The notes beneath the pieces were generated by a model. That model was not told where the DNA came from. It made no database searches and saw only the letters and a list, made by a program, of their open reading frames with translations. Positions 49,017 through 57,912 of a stretch of DNA of 63,349 nucleotides are shown in pieces. How positions within the stretch are numbered: the stretch's first letter is position 1; each line of letters opens with the position of its first letter. The position numbers and the translations under genes were made by a program. The DNA is from a bacterium (GTDB lineage: Bacteria > Armatimonadota > Chthonomonadetes > Chthonomonadales > Chthonomonadaceae). The stretch lies in assembly GCA_021805395.1 (NCBI GenBank), contig JAJZFJ010000280.1, positions 1 to 63,349 on the forward strand, written 5' to 3'.

Positions 49017-49937
49017 ATGGACACAGTTCAGCATTCAAGAGGCTGGTTATTAAAAGATGTGGTTTTAAGTCATGGAGTGGATGATACATTTCACGAAACC
49101 GCCATAAAGGACCCCTCCATAGTATACTTTGAAAATTCATGGCATATTTTCTACACTGCTAGAGGGAAGGGCAGATATTCTATTGGCTATTCATCATCTC
49201 CATCACTTTCACAGTTTGCCAATGCAGAGCGACACCAACTCAAGCTCAGTGTTGATGTTAGCAGAATTGACTGTGCACCTCAAATTTTCTACTTTACACC
49301 TCACAAACTTTGGTATCTAATTTTTCAGACAACTGAGGCCAATTACCAACCAGCTTTCTCTACCAATTCTTCGCTGGCTAATCCGAATAATTGGACTAAG
49401 TCACAGAACCTTGTGCAGAAAGATACTTCAGAAAAGTGGATTGATTTTTGGGTGATTTGCGATGATACACATGCTTACCTGTTCTATACTCAAGAACATA
49501 ATGAGGTTTTTGTCCGAACTACAAAGCTGGAAAATTTTCCATCGCAATGGGGTGATGCCATTAAAGTGTTTTCAGGGGTGCATGAGGCAGTGCATGTCTA
49601 CTCGGTACCAGCTGAGAACAGATTTATTATGGTATATGAAATCTCTACAGACGGAGTTCGATCCTTCGGACTTGCAACTGCTGCACATCTAACAGGTCCA
49701 TGGAAGGATACTGGACACGAGTTTGCAAGCGGCTCAATGCTTATTCCAGGACATGTGAGGAATATCTGGACTGAAATGGTTTCTCACGGAGAGGCTATAC
49801 GTTCGGGATATAACGAGAAGTTTGAAGTAGAATCTGAAAATGGAGAGTGGATCATTCAAGGCATGATGAAACATGACATGAACAAGGAATATGCCGAACT
49901 CCCTTGGAAGATTGGCTTAATCTCCAGATACATATAA
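49017..49937 (+). CDS. GH62 alpha-L-arabinofuranosidase
   Basis: This 306-residue protein matches GH62, five-bladed beta-propeller enzymes that release arabinose side chains from arabinoxylan. Family motifs are KDPSIVYFENSWHIFYT (the catalytic Asp), SRIDCAPQIFYFTPHKLWY, EKWIDFWVICDDTHAYLFYT and a closing ESENGEWIIQGM-like segment. There is no signal peptide, which is unusual since most GH62 enzymes are secreted; it may act on imported oligosaccharides or use an unrecognised export route. AGGATGTTTC precedes the ATG. Confidence 0.88.
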   Translation: MDTVQHSRGWLLKDVVLSHGVDDTFHETAIKDPSIVYFENSWHIFYTARGKGRYSIGYSSSPSLSQFANAERHQLKLSVDVSRIDCAPQIFYFTPHKLWYLIFQTTEANYQPAFSTNSSLANPNNWTKSQNLVQKDTSEKWIDFWVICDDTHAYLFYTQEHNEVFVRTTKLENFPSQWGDAIKVFSGVHEAVHVYSVPAENRFIMVYEISTDGVRSFGLATAAHLTGPWKDTGHEFASGSMLIPGHVRNIWTEMVSHGEAIRSGYNEKFEVESENGEWIIQGMMKHDMNKEYAELPWKIGLISRYI

Positions 49938-50002
49938 CTCTCCATTCCCAGAAGTTCGTGTTGAAGTAAAGGAACGTTCAAGTTTACTCTTGCTTCATTT
50001 AG

Positions 50003-50242
50003 TCAGTTCTTGACTGGTGGTGGAGGTGTAGATGCTTTTCCAGCCTGAGTACCTGGGAACTTCATAGGTAAAACTTGTGGGCCACCTCCTTCTGTTTTGC
50101 TGCAACCGGCAAGTACAGTAATAAGAAGAATGTTTATGATGATGATAATAATTGATGAAGAAATCCGTTTATTCTTAAGAATGTAGCCCCGGTTCAATGT
50201 TTTATCTCCAGATACAGGATTGATCAGGGATGGTGAATTCAT
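50003..50242 (-). CDS. Small lipoprotein following the pseudopilin gene
   Basis: This 79-residue protein (from ATG 50242; a TTG at 50254 is an alternative) has a hydrophobic run of isoleucines and the lipobox LAGC, then a short Gly/Pro-rich mature part with PPPPVK at the end. It should be anchored to a membrane through the cysteine. It follows the DUF1559 gene by 26 bases; in related bacteria a small lipoprotein often accompanies DUF1559 genes. A perfect hairpin covers its start codon. Confidence 0.7.
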   Translation of the reverse strand: MNSPSLINPVSGDKTLNRGYILKNKRISSSIIIIIINILLITVLAGCSKTEGGGPQVLPMKFPGTQAGKASTPPPPVKN

Positions 50243-50252
50243 ACACCATCCC
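50227..50252 (-). promoter_or_regulatory. Hairpin enclosing the lipoprotein start codon
   Basis: GGGATGGTG (50227-50235) is inverted at 50244-50252 with an eight-base loop. On the minus-strand message the ATG at 50242 falls in the loop and the GGGATGG ribosome-like sequence in the stem, so the hairpin may limit initiation. Confidence 0.6.
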
Positions 50253-50268
50253 AATTAGTAAGAAAAGG

Positions 50269-51105
50269 TTACCACCAGGGTTTTTCACTTCCAGAACAAG
50301 GCGGATCACTTGTTACATCCTTAATTGAAAAGTAATGATAGATACAGCCGTTTACACTAGAATCGTAATTGGATTGTGAAAGAGCACCGAGTGTCAACCA
50401 TTTGGAATGTCCATCAAAGAAAACTGTATTTGCTCCTCCCATGTGTCGTCCAAAGATAGCACCCTGTGAGTAGGTTCCAACTGCATAAAGATAAGGCGGA
50501 TTATTTGTTGTGTTGATGTCCATGCCTGCATACTGAGTTACAATCTGTTCAGGATCCCATGCAGTGATCGGGCTCTGACCTCCATCAGCACAGAAAATCA
50601 ACTGGGATGGTGCATCGAAGGAAGCAATAGAATCGGGTGGTGACTGGAATATGCCTCCATAAGTTGAACTGTAGTTGTAATAATTGTTTAATGTGTAAGA
50701 TGATTGGATGTGGCCCTGGTTTGGACCACTAGTCCATGGACTGCTTGGTGAGTAGTCATAGCCTGCATAAAGTCCAGAGTTGATTGAAGCGCTAGGACAT
50801 ACCCATATAGCATAATTTTTCAAGTAAGGCTCAAGAAGGGTTTCCCAGGTGTTAAGATATGTGTTTGCGCTGCCAGCAGGTTGATGAAACCAGTTTCCGT
50901 CATTATTCATGCATACATGCTCATCATAATCCTGTGTATACATCATGAGAGCAATCCCAATCTGATTGGTATTTGATAGACATGAAATTGATCTTGCTTT
51001 TTCTCTTGCTTGAGCAAAGACTGGAAAGAGAATTGCTGCAAGAATCGCAATAATTGCGATTACTACTAACAGTTCGATAAGAGTGAAACCAGAGCGACGT
51101 TTCAT
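50269..51105 (-). CDS. DUF1559 pseudopilin with prepilin-type N-terminus
   Basis: This 278-residue protein starts at ATG 51105 (a longer frame to 51141 is rejected because GGGGAGG lies just before 51105). It opens [20 protein letters not shown], the class III prepilin-peptidase signal with Gly-Phe at the cleavage site, followed by [13 protein letters not shown] and YTQDYDEHV, the DUF1559 pattern frequent in Armatimonadota and Planctomycetota. The C-terminal part has [19 protein letters not shown], the usual H-x-G-G-N/A motif. These proteins probably form pseudopili or surface assemblies; the job is not established. A candidate operator lies upstream. Confidence 0.92.
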   Translation of the reverse strand: MKRRSGFTLIELLVVIAIIAILAAILFPVFAQAREKARSISCLSNTNQIGIALMMYTQDYDEHVCMNNDGNWFHQPAGSANTYLNTWETLLEPYLKNYAIWVCPSASINSGLYAGYDYSPSSPWTSGPNQGHIQSSYTLNNYYNYSSTYGGIFQSPPDSIASFDAPSQLIFCADGGQSPITAWDPEQIVTQYAGMDINTTNNPPYLYAVGTYSQGAIFGRHMGGANTVFFDGHSKWLTLGALSQSNYDSSVNGCIYHYFSIKDVTSDPPCSGSEKPWW

Positions 51106-51190
51106 TGGAACCTCCCCAATACAAGAAATAATGGACCTCATCGTGTGAGATCGGGCAGGATATAACTTACAATCTTCCAGATACCGGAAG

Positions 51191-51218
51191 ATACCATATA
51201 ATAATATGATATACCATT
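51191..51218. promoter_or_regulatory. Candidate operator upstream of the pseudopilin
   Basis: ATACCATAT (51191-51199) and ATATGATAT (51204-51212) form an imperfect palindrome, overlapped by a further ATACCATT (51211-51218). The same ATACCAT core appears twice before the GntR-LacI gene. Confidence 0.45.
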
Positions 51219-51311
51219 TTTGTCAATACCTATTTTGGATACAATCATACATGGATAATTTCAGGTTGGTTTATGTCACAAGTGATGGTCAATATAGGAG
51301 GCATACAGTTT

Positions 51312-52457
51312 TTAGCGAGGGATAGCAATTGTAGAGGCGTTTGATTGAAATGTTGTTTCGAGGATGATATGCCTGGACGGAAATTCGCTTTCTACTTCAT
51401 ATCTTTCAAGTAGCAATTCCATAGCATGTGAGCCAATTCTATCAAATGGCTGCAGAGAAGTGGTTAAGAATGGTGGATTTGGTAACCATCTTTCAACGCC
51501 ATCAAAACCCATAACTGAAATGTCTTCAGGAACACGAAGTCCAAGTTTTTTGATGGCTGAGATCACTCTGAATGCTGTAATATCATTCACGCAGGCTATC
51601 GCAGTAGGAGGTATGGGGAGTGCAAGAAGCCTTTCAATTAGCGATTCGCATCCCTCCTGCTGATCCTCACCTGAAGGACCGGGATCGATCTCCACTAATT
51701 CGGGACGGAAATTCACTCCTGAATGTTTGAGCGCACTTTTATAGCCATCTACTCGGTCCGATACCGTGGAGTATTCATCGTAATTTGATACATATGCTAT
51801 ATTTTTGTGGCCGAGCATATAAAGCGAACGAACTGCTTTTTCCATAGATTTTTTATTGTTTACGCCCACATAATCGCCAATAATGTCTTTGGGAGGAAGA
51901 TGATCAATGAATACAAGGGGGATATTCAGTGATTGAATAGCCTTTAGTGCGGGAACACTTTCTACCCCGCCCATACAGGAGATAATGAGCCCTTCTACAT
52001 CATTATCCTGATATATCTGTTGTAGAAATCGAATTTCAGACGCTTTAATATCTGCCTTGGTTTCACCTACCGGACTTCCCAGAACTACCCTCCAGTCACC
52101 TGCAGCAGCTTCCTGAATCCCTTTCATCACCATAACAGTACCTGGCCATTGGGGGTTGGGAGAAATCCAGAGCGCCAGACTTTTAGTTCGATTCTTACTG
52201 GTCCTACGCTTTGCGCAGGAAATATTCGCAACTCTAGGCCTGTGGTGTGCATTACAGATGATGAGTTTCGACTTCTCCAACTCTGTAATAGCAGCACGAA
52301 TTAAGATACGACTTACTGAAAACTCTGTGGCGAGATCCCTCTCTGATGGTAACCAGGTTCCAGATGGATAGTAGCCAGTAATTAAACGTTCACGCATTGT
52401 AGAGATAATTGCGGCTACGGTAGGTGATACGGAAGTTTGTTTTACTACCGGCGTCAT
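51312..52457 (-). CDS. GntR-LacI hybrid transcriptional repressor
   Basis: This regulator (381 residues from ATG 52457) has a GntR winged helix (about residues 15-80: SGTWLPSERDLATEFSVSRI) fused to a LacI-type periplasmic-binding-like sugar domain (about 95-370; ALWISPNPQWPGTVMVMKGI, ACVNDITAFRVISAIKKLGL, DISVMGFDG). AraR of Bacillus subtilis has the same layout and binds arabinose. AAGGA seven bases before 52457 supports that start over the frame opening at 52550. Two ATACCATT boxes lie upstream, suggesting autoregulation. The ligand is likely a pentose or hemicellulose sugar. Confidence 0.88.
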   Translation of the reverse strand: MTPVVKQTSVSPTVAAIISTMRERLITGYYPSGTWLPSERDLATEFSVSRILIRAAITELEKSKLIICNAHHRPRVANISCAKRRTSKNRTKSLALWISPNPQWPGTVMVMKGIQEAAAGDWRVVLGSPVGETKADIKASEIRFLQQIYQDNDVEGLIISCMGGVESVPALKAIQSLNIPLVFIDHLPPKDIIGDYVGVNNKKSMEKAVRSLYMLGHKNIAYVSNYDEYSTVSDRVDGYKSALKHSGVNFRPELVEIDPGPSGEDQQEGCESLIERLLALPIPPTAIACVNDITAFRVISAIKKLGLRVPEDISVMGFDGVERWLPNPPFLTTSLQPFDRIGSHAMELLLERYEVESEFPSRHIILETTFQSNASTIAIPR

Positions 52458-52488
52458 CGTGGAGTCCTTATAAGATGAATGTCGCATA

Positions 52489-52509
52489 TATATACCATTA
52501 TATACCATT
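52489..52509. promoter_or_regulatory. Candidate operator before the GntR-LacI gene
   Basis: TATACCATT occurs twice in direct orientation (52491-52499 and 52501-52509), spaced by exactly ten bases, one DNA helical turn. The position is in the promoter or leader of the regulator gene. Confidence 0.45.
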
Positions 52510-52761
52510 TTAATGATGTTAAATAAGGCTAATGCATCATTTCTTAACAAATTGATACCTTGCGTTATATCGGGTTATAAATACCGAATGAGGTGTATTT
52601 GGTAAATTTAGAATTCACTGTGTGATGTAGGCATCTTAAGTGAGGTCTATAGTGTAAGAATATGCTTTCTTTATTATAGCCTGGCACGTTTCAAAATGCG
52701 ATGAGGTACATTTATATTAGTCATGCGGAATCTTCCAATCTAACCAGAGGAATTAAAGCTT

Positions 52762-53103
52762 ATGAGCTTGGAGTGTGTATTTTGTGGAATTGCATCCGGC
52801 AATATTCCAGTGCAGCCAGTTTATCGTAATGAAGAGTTTATGGCTTTTGCTGATTTAAATCCACAAGCACCTGTACATGTACTGGTTATACCTTTAAAAC
52901 ACTTCACATCTCTTATGGATGTTGAGGATGTTTCATACCTTGGTAGAGCTATGGACGCAGTACGCGAAGTGGTGAGGATCCTTGAAGTGGATGAGTTCGG
53001 TTTTCGTGTTGTAGTCAATACTGGCAACAATGGAGGACAGACAGTGCCTCATCTTCACTTCCACATTCTGGGTGGAAGGGTAATGACCTGGCCGCCTGGT
53101 TAA
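52762..53103 (+). CDS. HIT-family nucleotide hydrolase (HINT-like)
   Basis: This 113-residue cytoplasmic protein is a histidine triad phosphoramidase-type hydrolase. The N-terminal zinc-ligand pattern ECVFCGIASGNIP and the catalytic triad in GQTVPHLHFHILGGR are both present. Length is normal for HINT. AGAGGA lies about ten bases before the ATG. The aldo/keto reductase follows 46 bases later, probably with its own ribosome site (GAGGTGAA). Confidence 0.95.
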   Translation: MSLECVFCGIASGNIPVQPVYRNEEFMAFADLNPQAPVHVLVIPLKHFTSLMDVEDVSYLGRAMDAVREVVRILEVDEFGFRVVVNTGNNGGQTVPHLHFHILGGRVMTWPPG

Positions 53104-53149
53104 CTAATTCAAAAATGAGTAATGGCACTCAATAACAAAACGAGGTGAA

Positions 53150-54100
53150 ATGTTGCAAAAGCGACGATTAGGCAATAGTGATATGGAAATCACACCCATT
53201 GGATTTGGAGCGTGGGCAATTGGAGGACCAGGATGGGAGTATTCGTGGGGAGCTCAGGATGATCAGGATTCAATCTCGGCTATTCATGCTGCCCTCGATG
53301 CTGGTATTAACTGGATTGATACCGCTGCTGTATACGGAATCGGCCACTCTGAGAAGATCGTTGCCAGAGCCCTGCAAGGTCGGTCTGAAAAGCCTTACGT
53401 CTTCACAAAGTGTTCATTGCTATGGGATGAACAGGGAAATATAAGGGGATGTCTCAAAGCAGAATCCATTCGAAAAGAGTGTGAAGATAGTCTGAAGAGA
53501 TTGAATGTGGATACAATAGACCTCTACCAGGTTCACTGGCCAAATCCCAATGAGGACATTGAGGAAGGGTGGACAGAGCTTGCTGAGCTTCAGAAACAGG
53601 GCAAATTGCGCTATATTGGCGTATCGAACTTTAATGTAGAGCAGATTAAGAGAGCTCAGTCCATTGCTCCAGTTACATCACTGCAGCCTCCCTATTCACT
53701 GGTTGCCCGAGGCGTAGAGGATGAGATACTACCATACTGTTTGGATCAGAATATCGGAGTTATTGTTTACTCTCCAATGCAGGCAGGTCTTCTTTCAGGG
53801 AAGATGACCAAAGAAAGAGCCGCCAACTTACCAGATGATGATTGGAGAAAATCCAGTCAGCATTTCAAAGAGCCAAACCTGTCACGTAATTTGAGATTAG
53901 TAGAAGTCTTGAGAGGGATCGGTAATAGGCACAATAGAACACCCGGTGAAGTTGCAATTGCATGGACACTGAATAATCCAGCAGTTACTGCTGCAATCGT
54001 TGGATTTAGAAATGCAGATCAGGTAGAGGGGATGAAAGGAGCGTTGGATTTCCGATTAAACAGCTCTGAAATATCCGAAATTGAAGCATTCAAAGAGTAG
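53150..54100 (+). CDS. Aldo/keto reductase (second)
   Basis: This 316-residue oxidoreductase has the AKR barrel with WIDTAAVYGIGHSEKIVARA (Asp, Tyr), FTKCSLLWDEQG (Lys) and YQVHWPNPNEDIEEGW (His). The C-terminal NADP-binding motif is AAIVGFRNADQV. The SD GAGGTGAA lies directly before the ATG. The substrate is unknown; it resembles bacterial general-stress AKRs of the YhdN/IolS type more than the reductase at 36483. The GNAT gene follows after 28 bases. Confidence 0.92.
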   Translation: MLQKRRLGNSDMEITPIGFGAWAIGGPGWEYSWGAQDDQDSISAIHAALDAGINWIDTAAVYGIGHSEKIVARALQGRSEKPYVFTKCSLLWDEQGNIRGCLKAESIRKECEDSLKRLNVDTIDLYQVHWPNPNEDIEEGWTELAELQKQGKLRYIGVSNFNVEQIKRAQSIAPVTSLQPPYSLVARGVEDEILPYCLDQNIGVIVYSPMQAGLLSGKMTKERAANLPDDDWRKSSQHFKEPNLSRNLRLVEVLRGIGNRHNRTPGEVAIAWTLNNPAVTAAIVGFRNADQVEGMKGALDFRLNSSEISEIEAFKE

Positions 54101-54128
54101 TTCTTGAACAAAAGGGGAGGGGGATCAA

Positions 54129-55292
54129 TTGGAAATTAGACGAATATCACCAGAAGAGATGCAAGCGGCATCAGATCTCTCTTCCCAGGCATTTTGCCAC
54201 GGTGAAATTCAGCAGTTTACTGGTGAATCCGAAAATCGCGTTGTCGACAGATATGGAATTTTCGATGAGCATGGTTTAGCAGCACAGGTTTCAGTAATTC
54301 AGTATCAGATTCACCTGGGTGCAGGCAGATTGGCTGCAATGGGTGGAGTTGCTGGTGTTGCCTGCTACCCAGAGAAGCGGGGTAGAGGTTATGTTGGGAT
54401 GTTGCTTAAATACTCTCTGGAACAGATGAGGTTACAGGAACAGAGTATTTCCATGCTTTTCCCATTTTCTCAGGCGTTTTACAGGAAATATGGGTGGGAG
54501 TGGGCTGGTGAGGTGCGAAGATATTCCGTACCTGCTTACTCCTTAAATGCATGTCCGGAAACGGATAAGTTTCGTAGAGCTTCAATGGCTGATATGGAAG
54601 CAATCAAAGAATGTTATACCTCGGTGGCAAATCGATACAAAGGCATGATATTCCGCAATGACGAAGAATGGCGAAATTTGCTTGAGAATGGGGATAAACT
54701 CACGAACTATACCTACATATATGCTCCAGACGGTGAGGTTAGGGGTTATCTAATTATGAAAGATGGCATTAGAGACAAAACCTCTATTCGTGAATTTTTA
54801 TGTACCGAGATTGTTGCCCATAAAGCACTGATGGGAATGCTGCGCAGGATGAATATGCAGGTAGAGCAATTTAAGTGGAAAGCGCCTAGCGATGATTTGA
54901 CCTGGTGGAGTATGGGGCACAACGACATTCACACTAATGTAACTCCTGTATGTATGGTCAGAATAGTGGATGTGAAGAAAGCTTTATCAGTACTAAACCC
55001 TTCGAAAAGTCAGTGTAGTAGTTTCTCATTTCTGATAAACGATGAACACGCCCCATGGAACAGTGTATGCTGGAAAGTTGAATTTCATGATGACGCGCTA
55101 ATCGTCGAGCAGTCCAATGACGAGCCTGATTTTCAATTATCTATTCAGGCATTCAGTCAGTGTTACCTGGGTAGTCCTCAATGTAGTCAGGTAAGAATAG
55201 CTGGCGGCATTTCTGTTTCAAATGAGGAGGGCTTCCACAGTTTTGAGCAGCTGCTAAGTACATCGCAGTTTTATCTAGCTGACAATTTTTAA
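54129..55292 (+). CDS. GNAT acetyltransferase, Eis-like
   Basis: This 387-residue protein starts at TTG 54129, with GGGAGGGG six to eight bases before. Residues about 1-150 hold the first GNAT domain with VACYPEKRGRGYVGMLLKYS, the acetyl-CoA-binding R/Q-x-x-G-x-G/A loop. A second diverged GNAT-like part and a C-terminal SCP2-like domain (about 285-385) complete the Eis-type layout. Such proteins acetylate amines, including aminoglycosides in some species; the substrate here is unknown. The stop overlaps the stop of the convergent receiver gene. Confidence 0.85.
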   Translation: MEIRRISPEEMQAASDLSSQAFCHGEIQQFTGESENRVVDRYGIFDEHGLAAQVSVIQYQIHLGAGRLAAMGGVAGVACYPEKRGRGYVGMLLKYSLEQMRLQEQSISMLFPFSQAFYRKYGWEWAGEVRRYSVPAYSLNACPETDKFRRASMADMEAIKECYTSVANRYKGMIFRNDEEWRNLLENGDKLTNYTYIYAPDGEVRGYLIMKDGIRDKTSIREFLCTEIVAHKALMGMLRRMNMQVEQFKWKAPSDDLTWWSMGHNDIHTNVTPVCMVRIVDVKKALSVLNPSKSQCSSFSFLINDEHAPWNSVCWKVEFHDDALIVEQSNDEPDFQLSIQAFSQCYLGSPQCSQVRIAGGISVSNEEGFHSFEQLLSTSQFYLADNF

Positions 55293-55669
55293 ACAAGTGC
55301 AAGCTTAATCCGTTCTATCAAGCTTGATGATCTGAAAGGCTTTCTGAGAACATCTACCACATTTTTAGCATTCTCATTTTCAGTAATGTCATGACCGGTA
55401 AGCACTAGAACTGGCAGTTTGGGATAGTTTTTTCCCAGCTGAACTATTAAATCATCTCCATTCATGTCTGGCATACTGATATCCGTCACAACCATCGATA
55501 TAGTGTTGTTACGCTCATTCAGAATGCTCATTGCTTCCTGTCCATTACTAGCCAAAATTACTTCATACCCTTCACGAGCAATCATCATTTCCAGCAGTTG
55601 TGATACAGCAGGATCATCCTCTACTACCATAAGTAGTTTAGTGTCTTTCTGAGTATGTGAATCCATCAT
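55289..55669 (-). CDS. Receiver-domain-only response regulator
   Basis: This 126-residue protein is a single REC domain (CheY-like). It has the acidic pocket VVEDDPAVSQ, the phosphoacceptor Asp in VVTDISMPDMNGDDL, and the conserved Thr/Lys region VLTGHDITEN and LRKPFRS. There is no output domain, so it probably acts by protein contact or phosphotransfer. No histidine kinase is nearby. GAGGAGG precedes the start. Its stop shares bases with that of the GNAT gene (TTTAAA). Confidence 0.93.
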   Translation of the reverse strand: MMDSHTQKDTKLLMVVEDDPAVSQLLEMMIAREGYEVILASNGQEAMSILNERNNTISMVVTDISMPDMNGDDLIVQLGKNYPKLPVLVLTGHDITENENAKNVVDVLRKPFRSSSLIERIKLALV

Positions 55670-55793
55670 GGAGATTCCTCCTCAATCAACTCGCAAGGTT
55701 AATGTTAACCCTGATTACGATATAATTCCAGAAACAAATTTACAACCAATAAGTATAATAAAGATACCTTATATCAAAGTAAAGCAATATATA

Positions 55794-57437
55794 TCATTTT
55801 ATTTTGTCAACTAAAGCTCTAGAATTGCGATATGAGAGCGCAAGAATTGTTAATACAGGATTAAATCCTCCGTTTGTAACATGAACGGAGCCATCCATTA
55901 TGTACAAATTCGATTGAGAATGAACTCTGCCCCACTTATCGGTAACCGAAGTTTTAGGGTCATTGCCCATCCTGCAGGTTCCTGCCTGATGCTGTCCGCC
56001 GCTTAATCCAAGGTAGTTTGGAGGATCACCCCACAACTTTTCTACACCACATGCTTTTAACCATTCCTGTGATCTTTCCCACATAAACTTCGCTGTTCGT
56101 ACTGTTTCCTTATGCGTTGTTCCCGAGAGATGAACAACAGGCAAACCATAGACGTCCCGCACAGATGTATTAACAGTAACACGACCTTCAGGGCTGGGGA
56201 TTTCCTGAACAGGGCCAGTTATATGCAGTGTGCGCGTAAAATATCTCTTCATCCATTCCTTGTTTTCTTTACCCCACCGTGGAACGTCGGGAGGCATTGC
56301 TCGATACCAGTGTATGATGGGTAGCCTGATGAATTCATTGGCAAGCATTCCTCCACCTATAACACCTTCGTTCCCATGGTTAAACTGACAGGTTGCAATA
56401 GAAGGCCCTGGTCCTATACCATCGTAAACAGGTTCTTCTGTTACTCCCATGCTGCCAGGATAGTAGTGTCCCTGAAGGTTTCTGCCAACAAAGTCGTTAT
56501 CGTTACCAATTCCATTGGGATGATGTGTTGATGACGAGTTCAGCAGCAGCCGAGCTGTCTCAATCGCGCCAGCGCATACCACTACTGCCCGCGATTTCAC
56601 CCTGACTGCAGTCATGTTTTCATGCATGTTTGATAGGTATGTCACACCATTGGTTTGACCTCGCGAGTCCACCTCAATGCGAACAACCATAGAATCTGTC
56701 TGAAGGGTACATAACCCAGTAGCTAGAGCTCTTGGAATTACAGTGTTATGAGTGCCGTTTTTTGAATTGGAGGGACAGGCAAATCCCACGCAGTGCTGGC
56801 ATTTCACGCAGCCTGGACGTGACTGATATGTTTTAGAGTTTATCAGCAGTGGTACCGGAAATGTATTCCATCCCAGTTGATCTGCACCTTTTCTTAACTT
56901 CTCAGAGCAGAGTGTTGGATCCATGGCAGGCATTGGGTAATCAGATGTGCGGTTTGATTGGTATATGTTTGCTGTGCCATTGCCACAAACCCCTAATTCG
57001 TTTTCGGCCTGCGTATAAAACGGCTCTAAATCCTCATAGGTAATGGGCCAGTCAGCGAGTGAACTACCTTCAGGGATGCCATAGGTGCTAGCCATTCTGA
57101 AGTCCTGTGCCATGAATCGCCATGCCTGTGCACCGTACACCCTGGTGCCACCACCTACACATGAAGCATTATTGTGATAGTCACCTTCCCATGGTTTAAT
57201 GGCTACAAGCTCACCCCGGCTATTGTAACGAGTACGCGGATTTCCATCATCTGGACCAGCATTATTCCCATAGAGTGAGATCCGCTGGTTTCTCAAATGG
57301 TCTCTTCCAACATCTTCATTGCTTAAATTTCGTCCGCGTTCAATCAGCAGCACGCTTAATCCTGCTTCAGCCAGTACACAGGCAGCAACTCCACCTCCAG
57401 CGCCAGCTCCCACAACTACTACATCGTAGTCTATCAT
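55794..57437 (-). CDS. GMC-family FAD oxidoreductase with Cys-rich motif
   Basis: This 547-residue flavoprotein belongs to the glucose-methanol-choline superfamily. The N-terminal FAD motif is VVVGAGAGGGVAACVLAEAG, with the flavin segment CVGGGTRVYGAQAWRF, and the C-terminal GMC signature GGQHQAGTCRMG holds the conserved His. Four cysteines occur in GCVKCQHCVGFACP near residue 212; such clusters carry a [3Fe-4S] centre in FAD-glucose dehydrogenases, which would pass electrons on. The ATG overlaps the stop of the gluconate dehydrogenase subunit 3 gene (ATGA). No signal peptide is seen. Confidence 0.88.
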   Translation of the reverse strand: MIDYDVVVVGAGAGGGVAACVLAEAGLSVLLIERGRNLSNEDVGRDHLRNQRISLYGNNAGPDDGNPRTRYNSRGELVAIKPWEGDYHNNASCVGGGTRVYGAQAWRFMAQDFRMASTYGIPEGSSLADWPITYEDLEPFYTQAENELGVCGNGTANIYQSNRTSDYPMPAMDPTLCSEKLRKGADQLGWNTFPVPLLINSKTYQSRPGCVKCQHCVGFACPSNSKNGTHNTVIPRALATGLCTLQTDSMVVRIEVDSRGQTNGVTYLSNMHENMTAVRVKSRAVVVCAGAIETARLLLNSSSTHHPNGIGNDNDFVGRNLQGHYYPGSMGVTEEPVYDGIGPGPSIATCQFNHGNEGVIGGGMLANEFIRLPIIHWYRAMPPDVPRWGKENKEWMKRYFTRTLHITGPVQEIPSPEGRVTVNTSVRDVYGLPVVHLSGTTHKETVRTAKFMWERSQEWLKACGVEKLWGDPPNYLGLSGGQHQAGTCRMGNDPKTSVTDKWGRVHSQSNLYIMDGSVHVTNGGFNPVLTILALSYRNSRALVDKIK

Positions 57438-57847
57438 GCAGTCACCTCAAAGCCTATCATTTTCCATGATAGTGTTTCAGGATTTCCCCCATTCTCTGGA
57501 TTGGCGTAGTAACCTTCCGCAGTATGCCTAACTGCATGGGTTATCCATGCTGGCGGTGAACCTGAAATAGGGCTCGCTATGGTACCGTTTTCAAGTTCTT
57601 TTATAATTCTGTATCGCTGCTGTTCATTCAGTTCATAATAATCCATCTGATACTCTGCATTGGACACGATTTTAAGGACTTTAACTGCTTCTTTATAGAT
57701 CGGCATCTCATCCTTCAAATTGGAAGCAATCTGGTTAAGCAGATAGTTTCCTGCATCATCCCAGCCTCCAGGGTATTCATCTGGCGGAATGAGAGTGTCC
57801 ATAAAAGCAGCTAGAGTTCTAAGTTCTTGTTCATTAAATAGCATCAT
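57434..57847 (-). CDS. Gluconate 2-dehydrogenase subunit 3 family protein
   Basis: This 137-residue protein is the small subunit that pairs with GMC flavoproteins (LRTLAAFMDTLIPPDEYPGG, WDDAGNYLLNQI motifs). In known systems it helps assemble or export the flavoprotein; here it has no twin-arginine signal, so the pair may be cytoplasmic. The GMC gene overlaps its end by four bases. The initiation region carries a 13-bp tandem duplication that places the only good ribosome site before an upstream ATG in another frame. Confidence 0.88.
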   Translation of the reverse strand: MMLFNEQELRTLAAFMDTLIPPDEYPGGWDDAGNYLLNQIASNLKDEMPIYKEAVKVLKIVSNAEYQMDYYELNEQQRYRIIKELENGTIASPISGSPPAWITHAVRHTAEGYYANPENGGNPETLSWKMIGFEVTA

Positions 57848-57860
57848 TAAATAGCATCAT
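57835..57860 (-). repeat. 13-bp tandem duplication over the start codon
   Basis: On the minus strand ATGATGCTATTTA occurs twice in succession (57860-57848 and 57847-57835). AGGAG (57866-57870) is five bases from the upstream ATG but 18 from the ATG of the real frame. The upstream frame ends after eight codons. Confidence 0.9.
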
Positions 57861-57912
57861 TTCTACTCCTGTTAATCGAGAGTATTATAAAGTTTGAGTT
57901 CACTATTCACCT

